Of a stretch of DNA of 50,544 nt, positions 1 to 11,226 are shown piece by piece; within the stretch, counting starts at the first letter, position 1, and each line of letters starts with the position of its first letter. Source of the stretch: Bhargavaea beijingensis (lineage in GTDB: Bacteria; Bacillota; Bacilli; Bacillales_A; Planococcaceae); assembly GCF_900101985.1 (NCBI RefSeq), contig NZ_FNAR01000020.1:1-50544 (forward strand), given 5' to 3'. A program made the position numbers and the translations under genes. The notes beneath the pieces were generated by a model. It searched no databases. It was not told where the DNA came from and saw only the letters and a list, made by a program, of their open reading frames with translations.

Positions 1-177
1 CATCCGGTATTAGCCCCGGTTTCCCGGAGTTATCCCGATCTTACAGGCAGGTTGCCCACGTGTTACTCACCCGTCCGCCGCTGAATCAGGGGAGCAAGCT
101 CCCCGTCATCCGCTCGACTTGCATGTATTAGGCACGCCGCCAGCGTTCGTCCTGAGCCAGGATCAAACTCTCCATAA
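1..177 (-). rRNA. rrs: 16S ribosomal RNA, 5' end (partial)
   Basis: The reverse strand from 177 begins TTATGGAGAGTTTGATCCTG, the universal 5' end of bacterial 16S rRNA, and continues into GGACGAACGCTGGCGGCGTG and the V1 stem. Only the first ~177 nt lie in the window; the rest of the operon continues past position 1. The 5' boundary is set by alignment to the B. subtilis mature end and may be off by a few bases. Confidence 0.97.
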
Positions 178-351
178 GAGAGTATGAGTAAGCTCATACT
201 TTAAAGCTGGCATATCAAGTGATATGTCCGATATCATTTGTTCCGTTCTCGCCCGACGGGGTCGGGGATCGGGAACTCATTTCATCAGCGTTTTGCTGTT
301 CAGTTTTCAAGGTTCATTGTGTTGTGGCTGTTGTTCGACAGCGACCTTTCT
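178..351 (-). promoter_or_regulatory. rrn leader with boxA-like antitermination element
   Basis: This is the transcribed spacer between the rrn promoter and 16S. The reverse strand at about 316-297 reads ACCTTGAAAACTGAACAGC, the boxA-like element usual in Bacillales rRNA leaders. A GTATGAG/CTCATAC hairpin (178-199) lies directly before the 16S 5' end, in the place of a processing stem. No coding signal is seen. Confidence 0.7.
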
Positions 352-380
352 AATATAACATGCTGTGAAGCTTCAGTCAA
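352..380 (-). promoter_or_regulatory. rrn promoter P2 (sigma-A)
   Basis: TTGACT (380-375), a 17-bp spacer and TATATT (357-352) on the minus strand. An A/T-rich stretch just upstream (minus strand AAAAAAGTTATAAAAAG) resembles an UP element. It lies about 175 bp before 16S. Confidence 0.85.
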
Positions 381-445
381 CAACTTTTTATAACTTTTTT
401 CTTTCCGTCCGCTGCGTTGTCCGAATCGGAAGCGCAACGTTGATA

Positions 446-474
446 ACTATACCACCGCAAAATGAACTGCGCAA
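446..474 (-). promoter_or_regulatory. rrn promoter P1 (sigma-A), tandem
   Basis: TTGCGC (474-469), 17 bp, TATAGT (451-446) on the minus strand. It lies 94 bp upstream of P2, the spacing usual for tandem rRNA promoters. The -35 box is weak, so it is less certain than P2. Confidence 0.55.
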
Positions 475-545
475 GCCCAAAAACCATAGTCGGAATGTTT
501 CATTTCACCGGGCAATTCAGTCCATCAAAATGGTTTCAGAGAACA

Positions 546-580
546 GAAAAACGCCTGCCTCCCCATAAGGGAAGGCAGGC
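546..580 (-). terminator. Rho-independent terminator after lysS
   Basis: Minus-strand stem GCCTGCCTTCCC / GGGGAGGCAGGC followed by a T run, 10 bp past the lysS stop. It separates lysS from the rrn promoters. Confidence 0.9.
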
Positions 581-589
581 GATCTTGAT

Positions 590-2128
<1,539 letters not shown>

Positions 2129-2201
2129 TCATTGTACACAATCCATGCGGTTTCTTCACATATATTTAATCCGAATGGAGTCTCCCTGCATTTCCTCAAT
2201 A

Positions 2202-2226
2202 GAAAAGCCGCCACAAAAGTGGCAGC
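2202..2226 (-). terminator. Probable terminator after dusB
   Basis: Minus-strand hairpin GCTGCCAC-TTTT-GTGGCGGC followed by TTTTC, about 10 bp past the dusB stop. The stem is short (8 bp with one G-U) and the T tract is interrupted, so termination may be partial and lysS may get read-through. Confidence 0.65.
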
Positions 2227-2235
2227 CCCATTTTA

Positions 2236-3252
2236 TCAGACGGCGCTTGCGGCAGCCGGTTCGTTCTCCATTTGTTTCGCGAAACCGAGAAGAAGGGTCT
2301 TGAGTTCATCCCCGGTTTCCGCCTGGTTGATCCCCTTGCGGATTCCCGGGCCGATCCGGATTCCCTTCAGGTACCATGCCGCGTGTTTGCGCATCTCGCG
2401 TACAGCGACGTATTCGCCCTTCAGCTTCACGAGACGGTCGAAATGCAGCAGGCAGACGTCGACCTTTTCCTTCACGGAAGGCATTCCGACCCGCTCTCCG
2501 GTTTCGAGGTACTTGACCGTGCGGTAGATCATCCACGGATCCCCGAGGGCGGCGCGGCCGATCATGACACCATCCGCGCCGGTCTCATCCAGCATGCGCC
2601 CGGCATCCTGCGGCGTCTCGACGTCCCCGTTTCCGATCACCGGAATGTTCACAGCTTCCTTCATTTTGCGGATCCAGTCCCAATTCGCCCTGCCTTCGTA
2701 CATCTGCACGCGCGTGCGACCGTGGACGGCTATCGCCGCTCCACCGGCCGCTTCGACTGCCTTGGCATTTTCGACACCGTATAGATGGTCCTCATCCCAG
2801 CCGATCCGCATCTTGACGCTGACGGGCTTATCAACGGCCCCCACGACGGCAGAGACCATTTCGTGGATCTTATCCGGATCGAGGAGCCACTTGGCCCCCG
2901 CCTCGCACCGGATGATCTTATTGACCGGGCATCCCATATTGATATCGATGATGTCCGCATTCGAATACTTGTCGACATACTTGGCCGCCTCGACGAGATT
3001 TTCCTTATCGCCTCCGAAAATCTGCAGCGAAAGCGGATATTCGCGTTCATCGATGTACAGCATCTCCAACGTCTTATCGTTCCGCTGGTTGATGCCCTTG
3101 TCGCTGATCATCTCGGCATAGACAAGGCCCGCCCCGAACTCTTTGACGGTTAACCGGAACGCGGAGTTGCAGACGCCCGCCATCGGAGCGAGGACGACGC
3201 GGTTGTCCATCCCGATGTCCCCGATCCGGAACGGCTTGCTTGTTTTGTTCAT
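2236..3252 (-). CDS. dusB: tRNA-dihydrouridine synthase
   Basis: FMN-dependent reductase that makes dihydrouridine in tRNA. The 338-aa protein has the FMN-binding TIM barrel start VVLAPMAGVCNSAFR, the catalytic cysteine in INMGCPVNK, and the substrate/FMN motifs VHGRTR and IGNGDV followed by GVMIGRAALGDPW. The length is normal for the family. The start ATG has AGGAGG 7 nt upstream. It follows folK by 56 bp with no terminator between, matching the conserved fol-dus-lysS order, except that yazB, found here in B. subtilis, is absent. The exact uridine position modified cannot be read from sequence. The Bacillus orthologue has been called dus1 or yacF. Confidence 0.93.
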   Translation of the reverse strand: MNKTSKPFRIGDIGMDNRVVLAPMAGVCNSAFRLTVKEFGAGLVYAEMISDKGINQRNDKTLEMLYIDEREYPLSLQIFGGDKENLVEAAKYVDKYSNADIIDINMGCPVNKIIRCEAGAKWLLDPDKIHEMVSAVVGAVDKPVSVKMRIGWDEDHLYGVENAKAVEAAGGAAIAVHGRTRVQMYEGRANWDWIRKMKEAVNIPVIGNGDVETPQDAGRMLDETGADGVMIGRAALGDPWMIYRTVKYLETGERVGMPSVKEKVDVCLLHFDRLVKLKGEYVAVREMRKHAAWYLKGIRIGPGIRKGINQAETGDELKTLLLGFAKQMENEPAAASAV

Positions 3253-3308
3253 TTCTTTTCCTCCTGCCTAGCCCCTATTCAGGGCAAACTACTGTATAGG
3301 AAGACCCA

Positions 3309-3824
3309 TCACTTGCCTTCCAGGAAAGCGGCCGGTCCTTTAACCGATTTATAAACCCGGATCCCGTCCTTGAGGTCGACCCCGGGAAAGCCCGGGAAGC
3401 GTTTTTTAAGCGACTCCGAAAGACCCGGGTCCACTTCGAGGAGCGGCACGAGAACAAATGCCCGCTCGTGCATGCGCGGATGCGGGACGGTCAATTTCTC
3501 CGTTTTCACTGTGTCATCATTGAACAGCAGGATATCAAGGTCGCACACCCGCGGCCCCCAGCGCACCGTCCTCACACGGCCGATCTCCGCCTCGATCCCG
3601 AGGCATACATCCAGAAGCGCCTCCGCCCCCAGCGTGGTCCTGAGCCGGAACACCATATTGAGGAACGCAGCCTGGTCCTCGTAGCCGACCGGATCGGTTT
3701 CATAGATGGAAGAAAGGCGGTCCAGTTCCGTTCCGGGCAGGCTGTTTAGCCGGATGGCCGCTTCGCGCAGGTAAGCCTCACGGTTCCCCATGTTGGAACC
3801 GGCGGACAGATAAGCGATATTCAT
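3309..3824 (-). CDS. folK: HPPK, 6-hydroxymethyl-dihydropterin pyrophosphokinase
   Basis: Transfers pyrophosphate from ATP to hydroxymethyl-dihydropterin in folate synthesis, preparing the substrate of FolP. The 171-aa product shows the N-terminal YLSAGSNMGNR, the HPPK signature RWGPRVCDLDILLF with its metal-binding aspartates, and PHPRMHERAFVLVPL. The start ATG overlaps the folB stop in an ATGA, with GAGG 8 nt upstream, so the two are translationally coupled. It is third in folP-folB-folK. Confidence 0.95.
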   Translation of the reverse strand: MNIAYLSAGSNMGNREAYLREAAIRLNSLPGTELDRLSSIYETDPVGYEDQAAFLNMVFRLRTTLGAEALLDVCLGIEAEIGRVRTVRWGPRVCDLDILLFNDDTVKTEKLTVPHPRMHERAFVLVPLLEVDPGLSESLKKRFPGFPGVDLKDGIRVYKSVKGPAAFLEGK

Positions 3825-4189
3825 GAAAACTGTCCTCTCGTGATGTCCACTTCAACCGCCCGGTAATGACCGGGGATCGGAGGGTCGGGCTTGATGACAC
3901 GCACACGGCACCCTTCGACCTTATCGCCGAAGCCTGTCAGGATGGCCGATGCAATCCGCTCCGCGACCGCCTCGATCAGCTTTACCGGCTCCCCTTCCAC
4001 AATCTCTTTCACGACTTCGTACGCTTCCGCATAGTTTACGGTTTTGTCCAGGTCGTCGGTGAGCCCGGCTTGCTCCAGCCTGACGGCAAGGGAAAGGGAA
4101 ACCGTAAAGCGCTGGCCGATTATCGTTTCTTCAGGCAGTGCGCCGTGATAGCCGTAGAATTGCATCTCATGCAAGTGTATATAGTCCAT
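3821..4189 (-). CDS. folB: Dihydroneopterin aldolase
   Basis: Cleaves dihydroneopterin to hydroxymethyl-dihydropterin and glycolaldehyde. The 122-aa protein carries FYGYHGALPEE with the substrate-binding Glu, the NYAE segment, and VIKPDPPIPGHY with the catalytic Lys. I chose the ATG at 4189 (MDYIHLHEMQ) because it matches the family N-terminus. A GTG two codons earlier (4195) overlaps the folP stop and cannot be excluded. GGAG lies 10 nt before the ATG. It sits between folP and folK with almost no spacing. Confidence 0.94.
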   Translation of the reverse strand: MDYIHLHEMQFYGYHGALPEETIIGQRFTVSLSLAVRLEQAGLTDDLDKTVNYAEAYEVVKEIVEGEPVKLIEAVAERIASAILTGFGDKVEGCRVRVIKPDPPIPGHYRAVEVDITRGQFS

Positions 4190-4191
4190 GA

Positions 4192-5046
4192 TCACAGTGC
4201 TCCTTTATATTCCGACTTGCCCGTCAGCACATCCATCATCCGTGTCATGCGGGCGATTTCTTTCACGTCATGGACACGGACCATATGGCACCCCTTGCCG
4301 ATTCCGTAGCAGACCGTCGCGCCCGTGCCTTCCATGCGCTCATCCACCGGAAGGTCCAGGATGTTGCCGATCATGCGCTTGCGCGAAGTGGCGAGCAGCA
4401 CCGGATAACCCATTGCGGCAAGGTCGGCCAGATGCTGCATCATAAGGATGTTTTCCTTAGTCGACTTGGCGAAGCCGATTCCCGGGTCCAGCCAGATGTT
4501 ACGTTCGCTGACGCCGGCGTCTTTTGCGATTTTGATGCTTTCTTCGAGGTCCGCTTTGGCATCCGGCCAAAACTCACGGTAATCCGCTTCTTCCCGGTTA
4601 TGCATGAGAATGATCGGCACATCCCGCTCCGCGGCAAGTTTGGCGATATCCGGCTCCCGTCTCGCTCCCCAGATGTCATTGACAATATGCGCGCCTGCAT
4701 CAAGCGCACCCCTGGCCACTTCCGCCTTGTACGTGTCGACCGACAGGCACATGCCTTCCTCATCCTTCAGCCGTTCGATCACCGGGACGATCCGGGACAG
4801 TTCCTCGTCCACCGAGATGACCGTGTGCCCGGGCCTTGTCGACTCGCCGCCGACATCGATGATTTTCGCCCCCTCTTTCCTCATCTGGAGCGCGCGGCGG
4901 ACTGCGTCATCCGCTCCGTTGTGTCTCCCTCCGTCGGAAAAGGAGTCAGGTGTCACGTTCAGAATGCCCATAATGACTGTTTCTTTATTGAAATCGATAG
5001 ACGTGCCGCCGATCTGGTAGCGGCCGTCGCTGCCGTTGAATGCCAT
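4192..5046 (-). CDS. folP: Dihydropteroate synthase (sulfonamide target)
   Basis: Condenses hydroxymethyl-dihydropterin pyrophosphate with p-aminobenzoate. The 284-aa TIM-barrel protein shows both family signatures: GILNVTPDSFSDGG (about residues 27-40) and GGESTRPG (about 65-72). The ATG has GGAGG 9 nt upstream. It is first in folP-folB-folK. The p-aminobenzoate genes pabB, pabA and pabC, which come before it in B. subtilis, are absent; cysK and a terminator lie immediately upstream. Confidence 0.96.
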   Translation of the reverse strand: MAFNGSDGRYQIGGTSIDFNKETVIMGILNVTPDSFSDGGRHNGADDAVRRALQMRKEGAKIIDVGGESTRPGHTVISVDEELSRIVPVIERLKDEEGMCLSVDTYKAEVARGALDAGAHIVNDIWGARREPDIAKLAAERDVPIILMHNREEADYREFWPDAKADLEESIKIAKDAGVSERNIWLDPGIGFAKSTKENILMMQHLADLAAMGYPVLLATSRKRMIGNILDLPVDERMEGTGATVCYGIGKGCHMVRVHDVKEIARMTRMMDVLTGKSEYKGAL

Positions 5047-5149
5047 GCTGCCTAACCTCCAGTTCGTTGCGGCCCCATGCCGCGCTTCTCTTCATCTTAC
5101 AGCGGACCGGTGCTGTTTTTCCACAGGAAGGCCGGGAACAGCCCGAAAA

Positions 5150-5182
5150 TGCAAAAAATAAAAAGAGGGCCGGAGCCCCCTT
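5150..5182 (-). terminator. Rho-independent terminator after cysK
   Basis: Minus-strand stem AAGGGGGC-TCCG-GCCCTCTT followed by TTTATTTTTT. It isolates cysK from folP. Confidence 0.85.
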
Positions 5183-5203
5183 CACTGGTTTTCAATATGG
5201 CAA

Positions 5204-6127
5204 TCAGTCGAACTGATAAAGCGGTGTGCTCAGGTAACGCTCTCCGTTTGACGGAAGGATGGCGACGACTGTTTTGCCCTTGCCGAGCTTTTTCGCCGTT
5301 TCAAGCGCCGCAAAGATGGCTGCGCCGGACGAGACGCCGCCGAGGATGCCTTCCTGGCGCGCGGCCTTTCGCGCGGTGTCGTATGCGTCCTCATCGGAAA
5401 CCTGGATGATTTCATCGTAAATATCCGTATCCAGCACCTCCGGCACGAAACCGGCGCCGATTCCCTGGATTTTGTGAGGTCCGGATTGGCCGCCGGACAA
5501 AACCGGGGATTTCTCCGGTTCGACCGCAATGATCTTTACTTCCGGGAAGCGTTCTTTCAGGATGCTGCCTGCACCGGTGATCGTGCCACCGGTGCCGATG
5601 CCGGAAATGAATGCGTCGACCCGGTCGAGGGAGTCTGCGATTTCCGGTCCTGTTGTCAGGCGGTGGATTTCAGGGTTCGAGAAGTTTTCGAACTGCTGAG
5701 GGAGGAACCAGCCATTTTGTTCCGCCAGTTCATCGGCTTTTGCGATAGCGCCTTTCATGCCGTCTGCGCCGGGCGTGAGTACGAGTTCCGCACCGTACGC
5801 GCGGAGCAGGTTCCGCCGCTCCATGCTCATCGTGTCCGGCATGACGATGACAGTCTTGTAACCTTTTGCCGCCGCGACCATCGCAAGGCCGATTCCCGTA
5901 TTGCCGCTTGTCGGCTCGATGATCGTGCCGCCTTCCTGCAGCTTGCCATCTTTTTCCGCCCGCTCGACCATCGCCAATGCAATGCGGTCCTTGACGCTGC
6001 TGCCCGGGTTGAAGTACTCCAGTTTCAAGTAGATGTCCGCATCGTTTCCCCCCGTCAAGCGATTCACCTTGACGAGCGGCGTCTGGTGGATGAGATCTGT
6101 AATCGAATTCCCTACACGTGTTTTCAT
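5204..6127 (-). CDS. cysK: Cysteine synthase A (O-acetylserine sulfhydrylase)
   Basis: PLP enzyme making cysteine from O-acetylserine and sulfide. The 307-aa protein has the PLP lysine at about residue 46 in NPGSSVKDR, the substrate loop PTSGNTGIG, and the phosphate-binding loop [11 protein letters not shown]. The start at 6127 (MKTRVGNS) has GGAG 8 nt upstream; the in-frame ATG at 6151 is rejected because it lies before this RBS and extends beyond the family N-terminus. The gene is a single transcription unit with its own sigma-A promoter and terminator. The leader contains a CCTAT/ATAGG inverted repeat and a TTGGAAT motif that might serve CymR; this is speculative. Confidence 0.96.
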   Translation of the reverse strand: MKTRVGNSITDLIHQTPLVKVNRLTGGNDADIYLKLEYFNPGSSVKDRIALAMVERAEKDGKLQEGGTIIEPTSGNTGIGLAMVAAAKGYKTVIVMPDTMSMERRNLLRAYGAELVLTPGADGMKGAIAKADELAEQNGWFLPQQFENFSNPEIHRLTTGPEIADSLDRVDAFISGIGTGGTITGAGSILKERFPEVKIIAVEPEKSPVLSGGQSGPHKIQGIGAGFVPEVLDTDIYDEIIQVSDEDAYDTARKAARQEGILGGVSSGAAIFAALETAKKLGKGKTVVAILPSNGERYLSTPLYQFD

Positions 6128-6173
6128 CCCGATCACTCCAATCCCTATCATTCCAATAGGCTTTATTCCCTAC

Positions 6174-6203
6174 ATGATACCAATGTATGCGCGGAGGTGT
6201 CAA
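6174..6203 (-). promoter_or_regulatory. cysK promoter (sigma-A)
   Basis: TTGACA (6203-6198), 18-bp spacer, TATCAT (6179-6174) on the minus strand, about 47 bp before the cysK ATG. Confidence 0.8.
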
Positions 6204-6352
6204 TCAGTACACTTCCACGTTCTGCTCCTCAGCTCCTGCATACCGGTTATTCTTTTGATGGAAGTCTCTTGGATTTCCGGGTGCCGCGGCTTCTTCATTC
6301 GTCCCCAAACCTTCTCCATTGGGCCGGTGCTTGGGACGGAGCGTCAGCATGA

Positions 6353-6384
6353 ACAAAAAAGCACGCCCGCAGGCATGCTTTTGG
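6353..6384 (-). terminator. Rho-independent terminator after yacD
   Basis: Minus-strand AAGCATGCC-TGC-GGGCGTGCTTTTTTG, just past the yacD stop. Confidence 0.85.
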
Positions 6385-6391
6385 TCATTTC

Positions 6392-7324
6392 TCATTCTTT
6401 TCCATAAATCCATTCCGCGCCGAATTCCTCCCAGAATGCTTCCGGGGTGACGGATTGCGGAAGCTGCTCGATGGCGAGTTCCCGGCGGATCTGGTCTTTG
6501 ACCTCCTTGAACTTGAACAGGCGGCCTTCAGCGGTATCCGTCACTTTCACAAGCGCGACCGCCCCGTCAGCCAGTGCAATCGGGCCGGCGGTTTCACCGG
6601 CCTTCATGCCGCTGACGGCCTTGATGATGGCCGGATCGACGTTTTCCGAAGACTCGCTGATGTAGCCGAGTTCCCCGCCGAGACTGCCCGATACACGGTC
6701 GATCGAACGCTCGCGTGCCAGCGCTTCAAACGACGACCCGTTATCCAGTTCGCCAAGCGCCTTTTCGGCCTCCGACTGGTCCTTCAGAATGATTGCTGCC
6801 GTCCTGTAAGACGGCTTCACATCATACAGCGATTCGTTTTTCTCATAGTAATCCTTGACCGCCTTGTCCTTGATGATGATATCTTTCGTCAGCACCTTCT
6901 CAAAAATCAGCTGCGACTTCACCTGATTGCGGAGCGGCTCACCCGTCAGTTCACCGGTACCTTCGCCGCCCGCTCGAAGCATGGCGATTTCCAGATCAAT
7001 TTCACTATCGGAAACCTTGATGTCGTATTGTTTCGCGGCTGCCTCCATCACTTTCTGGTTGACGAGCTCACGGAGTGCCTCCCGGCCGACCCGCTCTTCC
7101 ATGGCCGCCACCCACTCTTTGTTTGTAATCGTTTCCTTCCCGACGGACGCCACCTGCTCACCGGTGCCGGCCGACTTTACACTGCCGCCATCCTTCGTGA
7201 TCCAGAGCGTGAACCAGAGCAGATTGCCCGCGAGCAGGATTCCGAGAACAACCAACACCGGTTTTGTCTTCAGGCGGCGTTTGCGGATGGGCTGTTCGGT
7301 TTCAGTTCCTGTCCTTCTCATCAC
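6392..7324 (-). CDS. yacD: Membrane-anchored SurA/PrsA-like peptidyl-prolyl isomerase (YacD)
   Basis: Probable extracytoplasmic folding factor. The 310-aa protein has a basic N-terminus (RKRRLKTK), one hydrophobic segment (about residues 21-43), a SurA-type N-terminal region, and a parvulin-like domain at about 160-260 ([20 protein letters not shown]). There is no lipobox, so it is membrane-anchored rather than a PrsA lipoprotein. The start is GTG at 7324 or ATG at 7321: GAGG lies 8 nt before the GTG, which favours it slightly. Its start overlaps the end of hslO by about 20 bp, so the two are co-transcribed. Enzymatic activity is not proven by the sequence. Confidence 0.85.
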   Translation of the reverse strand: MMRRTGTETEQPIRKRRLKTKPVLVVLGILLAGNLLWFTLWITKDGGSVKSAGTGEQVASVGKETITNKEWVAAMEERVGREALRELVNQKVMEAAAKQYDIKVSDSEIDLEIAMLRAGGEGTGELTGEPLRNQVKSQLIFEKVLTKDIIIKDKAVKDYYEKNESLYDVKPSYRTAAIILKDQSEAEKALGELDNGSSFEALARERSIDRVSGSLGGELGYISESSENVDPAIIKAVSGMKAGETAGPIALADGAVALVKVTDTAEGRLFKFKEVKDQIRRELAIEQLPQSVTPEAFWEEFGAEWIYGKE

Positions 7325-8189
7325 TCAGAAATCCTCTCAGCTCGTCTTCGGAAAACTGGTACTTTTCGAGGCAGAAGTGGCACTGTGCCTCGGCTCCGTG
7401 GTCTTCTTCGATCATCTCGCGGATCTCCTGGTCTCCGAGTCCTTGAATGGCATTGCCGAACCGCTCTTTTGAGCAGTCGCAGTTGAAGGACACCGGCATA
7501 TTGTCGATAAACCGGACATTGTCTGTGCCGAGGACTTCCTGGAGAACCTCTTCAGGATTCAGCCCGTCTTCGATCTGCCGGGATACCGGACGCGCTTTTG
7601 TGATCCTCTCTTCGAGAAGGGTGATGGTTTCGTCGGACGCACCCGGCATCACCTGGATGATGAAGCCCCCGGCTGCCTTGACGGTATTATCGGGATTGAC
7701 AAGAACGCCAAGCGCCACTGCGGACGGCACCTGTTCGGAGACGGTCAGGTACTGCGTGAAGTCTTCGGCAATTTCCCCTGAGACAATCGGCACTTGCCCT
7801 GTAAAGTGGTCGCGAAGACCAAGATCCTTCACGACGGAGAACATTCCGTTCGTCCCGACAGCACGCCGGACATCGAGTTTGCCCTGGCTGTTCAGATCAA
7901 AGTGGACGTACGGATCCGAAATATATCCCCGGACATGGCCGTTCGCGTCGGCATCGGCAAGGATGGCTCCCGCAGGGCCTCCCCCTTCAATCTTGACGGT
8001 CAGCTTTCCGTCGCCCTTCAGCATCGAACCGAGCATGACAGTGCCTGTCAATGTCCGGCCGAGCGCGGCGCTCGCAGTCGGCCAGGCCTGGTGGCGACGC
8101 TGTGCTTCCCCTACGGTTTCTGTTGTCCGCGCGCCCAAGACGCGGATCGTTCCATCAAAAGCAAGGCCTTTCACGATGTAATCAGACAT
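7302..8189 (-). CDS. hslO: Redox-regulated chaperone Hsp33
   Basis: Holdase that is activated when its zinc-bound cysteines oxidise. The 295-aa protein has the N-terminal Hsp33 fold and the C-terminal redox switch CDC (about residue 238) and CHFC (about residue 270), all four cysteines present. The ATG has GGAG 10 nt upstream. It lies 18 bp after coaX and overlaps yacD, forming coaX-hslO-yacD. Confidence 0.95.
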   Translation of the reverse strand: MSDYIVKGLAFDGTIRVLGARTTETVGEAQRRHQAWPTASAALGRTLTGTVMLGSMLKGDGKLTVKIEGGGPAGAILADADANGHVRGYISDPYVHFDLNSQGKLDVRRAVGTNGMFSVVKDLGLRDHFTGQVPIVSGEIAEDFTQYLTVSEQVPSAVALGVLVNPDNTVKAAGGFIIQVMPGASDETITLLEERITKARPVSRQIEDGLNPEEVLQEVLGTDNVRFIDNMPVSFNCDCSKERFGNAIQGLGDQEIREMIEEDHGAEAQCHFCLEKYQFSEDELRGFLSDEKDRN

Positions 8190-8207
8190 AATGATCCGTC
8201 TCCTTTT

Positions 8208-8972
8208 TCATTGATTGCGGTCATAGATCAGTTTCAGGCCCTTGAGTGTCAGATGCCCGTCGACGATGTCGATGGCGTCCGTCTCGCTGGCGATCAGCGG
8301 TGCAAGTCCGCCTGTCGCGATGACTTTCGGATCTGTGCCCGCCATTTCCTTGATGCGTGCGATCAGGCCCTCCACCTGGCCGACATAACCATAGACAATC
8401 CCGGCCTGCATGGCTGCGACCGTGTTTTTCCCAAGGACATTTTCCGGACGGACGAGTTCCACCCGCGGCAGCTTGGATGCGCGTTCAAAAAGCGCTTCGG
8501 TCGAGATGCCGATCCCCGGCGCGATGACGCCGCCCATGTATTCTTTTTTTTCATTGATGTAGCAGAGGGTTGTCGCTGTCCCGAAATCGACGATGATGAG
8601 CGGGCTGCCGTACTCATGGATGCCGGCAACCGCATTGACGATTCGGTCCGCGCCGACTTCACGCGGATTTTCGTATTTGATGTTCAGGCCGGTCTTGACT
8701 CCAGGTCCGACGACGAGCGGTGTCAGCCCAAAGTACTTTTCGCACATATGCTCAAGCGCGAACATGATCGGCGGCACGACGGACGAGATGATGATGCCTT
8801 CGATCGCCTTCATGTCGAGGCCGGCATGGTTGAACAGTGACTTGACCTGCATGCCGAACTCGTCTTCCGTCTTTCGGCGGTCGGTGCCCATCCGCCACTG
8901 ATATTTAAGTTCGTCCCCTTTGTATACACCAAGGACAATATTAGTATTCCCGGTATCCATTACCAGAATCAT
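8208..8972 (-). CDS. coaX: Type III pantothenate kinase
   Basis: First step of coenzyme A synthesis. The 254-aa ASKHA-fold protein shows the phosphate-1 motif DTGNTN at residues 6-11, the VDFGTATT motif, and the GADRIVNAV segment typical of CoaX. The start is the second ATG (8972): GAGG lies 7 nt before it, while the ATG at 8978 lies inside the RBS region. The result [11 protein letters not shown] matches the family N-terminus. An extended -10 box lies about 37 bp upstream. Confidence 0.95.
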   Translation of the reverse strand: MILVMDTGNTNIVLGVYKGDELKYQWRMGTDRRKTEDEFGMQVKSLFNHAGLDMKAIEGIIISSVVPPIMFALEHMCEKYFGLTPLVVGPGVKTGLNIKYENPREVGADRIVNAVAGIHEYGSPLIIVDFGTATTLCYINEKKEYMGGVIAPGIGISTEALFERASKLPRVELVRPENVLGKNTVAAMQAGIVYGYVGQVEGLIARIKEMAGTDPKVIATGGLAPLIASETDAIDIVDGHLTLKGLKLIYDRNQ

Positions 8973-9008
8973 GGCCATTCCTCACTTATCCATTCGAGTG
9001 TCCGTAAC

Positions 9009-9017
9009 ATCATATCA
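9009..9017 (-). promoter_or_regulatory. Extended -10 promoter for coaX-hslO-yacD
   Basis: Minus strand TGATATGAT, an extended -10 box. No good -35 is present; the position falls in the tail of the ftsH terminator. Tentative. Confidence 0.45.
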
Positions 9018-9031
9018 CAACCCCAGCCGGC

Positions 9032-9065
9032 AAAAAAAGCCGGCGCCCCTGAAAGGGGACGCCGG
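9032..9065 (-). terminator. Rho-independent terminator after ftsH
   Basis: Minus-strand stem CCGGCGTCCCC-TTTC-AGGGGCGCCGG followed by seven T. A strong terminator. Confidence 0.95.
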
Positions 9066-9075
9066 TCTGATTGGA

Positions 9076-11076
9076 TTATTCGATTCCAGGTCCCTTCCGG
9101 TCTTCGCGAATCGGGCTCTGAGGTGCTTCGGTGTTTGAGCCGTCTTCCTGCGGCAGGTCAGCCGAAGAAGGATCGTAAGGTGCGCCGGTCGAGTCCGGCG
9201 TAGCTTCGGCTTCCGGCTCCTGTTCGTCTTCAAGAGGCTCCGGGAGTCTGCCGTGGTCTTCGAGGTGCTTGATGTCCCTCGCGTCGAGCGTTTCTTTCTG
9301 GAGAAGCGTGTTCGCAATGAGGTCAAGCAGCCCGCGGCGCTCGGTCAGGATCTTTTTCGTACGTTCGTATTGCTCTTTGATCATATCCATCATTTCCTGG
9401 TCAATCTCGTAGGCGATTTTATCGGAGTAGTTCTGCTCCGAACCGATGTCGCGGCCGAGGAAGACGTTGCCGCCCTGGCTCTGGCCGTACTGCATCGGGC
9501 CCAGCTTGTCGCTCATGCCATACTCGGTGACCATCTGGCGGACAATGCCTGTTGCGCGCTGGAAGTCATTGTGCGCGCCGGTCGAAACTTCGCCGAAGAC
9601 GATGTCTTCCGCAGCACGCCCACCGAGAAGACCGGAAACCTTGTCGAGGAGTTCCGGCTTGGTCATGAAGTAGCGGTCTTCCTTAGGAAGCATGACCGCA
9701 TATCCGCCTGCCTGGCCGCGAGGAACGATGGTGACTTTGTGGACCATTTCCGCTTCGTCGAGCGTCAGGCCGATCACCACGTGGCCGGCTTCGTGGAACG
9801 CCACGATGCGGCGTTCCTTTTCGGAGATGACACGGCTCTTTTTGGCCGGTCCCGCGATGACGCGGTCCGTCGCCTCGTCGATGTCGGTCATATCGATCTT
9901 TTTCTTGTTGCGGCGAGCCGCGACCAGGGCCGCCTCGTTAAGGAGGTTTTCCAGATCCGCCCCGGAGAAGCCCGGAGTACGGGCCGCAATCGCCTTCAGG
10001 TCGACGGAGTCCGCAAGCGGCTTGTTGCGCGCATGGACTTTCAGGACCGCTTCGCGTCCCTTCACATCCGGGCGGCCGACCGTGATCTGGCGGTCGAAAC
10101 GTCCCGGGCGGAGAAGTGCAGGGTCGAGAATGTCCGGACGGTTCGTCGCAGCGATGATGATGATGCCCTCATTTTCACCGAAGCCGTCCATTTCGACGAG
10201 AAGCTGGTTCAGCGTCTGCTCGCGCTCATCATGTCCGCCGCCGAGACCGGCTCCGCGCTGGCGTCCGACCGCATCAATCTCATCAATGAAGATGATGCAC
10301 GGCGCATTTTTCTTCGCGTTTTCGAACAGGTCACGCACACGGGATGCCCCGACACCGACGAACATTTCAACGAAGTCCGAACCGGAAATCGAGAAGAACG
10401 GCACGCCGGCTTCCCCGGCAACCGCACGGGCAAGGAGTGTCTTACCGGTACCCGGAGGCCCGACAAGAAGAATCCCTTTAGGAATGCGCGCGCCGATGTT
10501 GTCGAACTTGGAAGGGTCTTTCAGGAAGTCGACGACCTCGATCAGTTCGGCTTTTTCCTCATCGGCGCCGGCCACGTCATTGAACGTGACTTTTTTCTTT
10601 TCTTCGCTATACAGTTTGGCTTTGCTTTTGCCGAAGTTCATGACCCGGTTGCCGCCGCCCTGTGCCTGATTCAGGAGGAAGAAGAAAAGGATGATGATGA
10701 TGATAAACGGAATGAGCCCTGTCAGGAACTGGACCCATCCGCTTGATTGAGGCGCAGCCAGGAAGGTGATCTCGGTGCCGGGCTGCTGGTCCGCCACGCG
10801 GTCGATCTCATTCATGAGCTGCTCGTTGTCCGGCGGAATGTTGACGATGAAGGTTTCGCCTTCCTTGGCATCATTCATCGTCCCCCGGACCTCATACACC
10901 AGCTGGTTCGGCTGGATGGTGGCCTCTTTGATGTCCCCATCGGACAGAGCCGTCAGGAACTCGTTATACGTCAGGTTTTTCGTTTGTGTATTCGGGTTAT
11001 TGAACGAACCAAAGATCCCCATGATTACGAGGAAAATCAGGCCGTACAAGATGGTATACCTTAATATTCGGTTCAT
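9076..11076 (-). CDS. ftsH: ATP-dependent zinc metalloprotease FtsH
   Basis: Membrane-bound AAA protease for quality control; in Bacillus also needed for normal sporulation. The 666-aa protein has a TM helix at about 5-23, an extracytoplasmic domain, a second TM at about 114-136, Walker A GPPGTGKT (206-213), Walker [10 protein letters not shown] (261-269), the second region of homology around [17 protein letters not shown] (311-327) and the zinc site HEAGH (428-432). The acidic, proline-rich C-terminal tail is normal for the family. The start at 11076 has GAGGAGG 6 nt upstream; the in-frame ATG at 11142 is rejected. It follows hpt and has its own promoter. Confidence 0.97.
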   Translation of the reverse strand: MNRILRYTILYGLIFLVIMGIFGSFNNPNTQTKNLTYNEFLTALSDGDIKEATIQPNQLVYEVRGTMNDAKEGETFIVNIPPDNEQLMNEIDRVADQQPGTEITFLAAPQSSGWVQFLTGLIPFIIIIILFFFLLNQAQGGGNRVMNFGKSKAKLYSEEKKKVTFNDVAGADEEKAELIEVVDFLKDPSKFDNIGARIPKGILLVGPPGTGKTLLARAVAGEAGVPFFSISGSDFVEMFVGVGASRVRDLFENAKKNAPCIIFIDEIDAVGRQRGAGLGGGHDEREQTLNQLLVEMDGFGENEGIIIIAATNRPDILDPALLRPGRFDRQITVGRPDVKGREAVLKVHARNKPLADSVDLKAIAARTPGFSGADLENLLNEAALVAARRNKKKIDMTDIDEATDRVIAGPAKKSRVISEKERRIVAFHEAGHVVIGLTLDEAEMVHKVTIVPRGQAGGYAVMLPKEDRYFMTKPELLDKVSGLLGGRAAEDIVFGEVSTGAHNDFQRATGIVRQMVTEYGMSDKLGPMQYGQSQGGNVFLGRDIGSEQNYSDKIAYEIDQEMMDMIKEQYERTKKILTERRGLLDLIANTLLQKETLDARDIKHLEDHGRLPEPLEDEQEPEAEATPDSTGAPYDPSSADLPQEDGSNTEAPQSPIREDRKGPGIE

Positions 11077-11118
11077 CCCGAGCCTCCTCACCAATAAAAG
11101 AAAACTATAGTAAATCTT

Positions 11119-11147
11119 ATCATAGGACCTGGCCGCCGCCAAAACAA
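11119..11147 (-). promoter_or_regulatory. ftsH promoter (sigma-A)
   Basis: TTGTTT (11147-11142), 17 bp, TATGAT (11124-11119) on the minus strand, about 43 bp before the ftsH start. The -35 is only half-consensus. Confidence 0.55.
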
Positions 11148-11226
11148 AAGGCTTTGGCTGGAAATGGCCCGAAACAGATCCAAAACCCTTTTTGTCGATT
11201 TCCCTTTTACTTAGCGGCCAATTGCA

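Noticed and set aside
9253-10746. 497-codon open frame opposite ftsH
   Set aside because: Mirror of the FtsH codons, no recognisable domain, no RBS.
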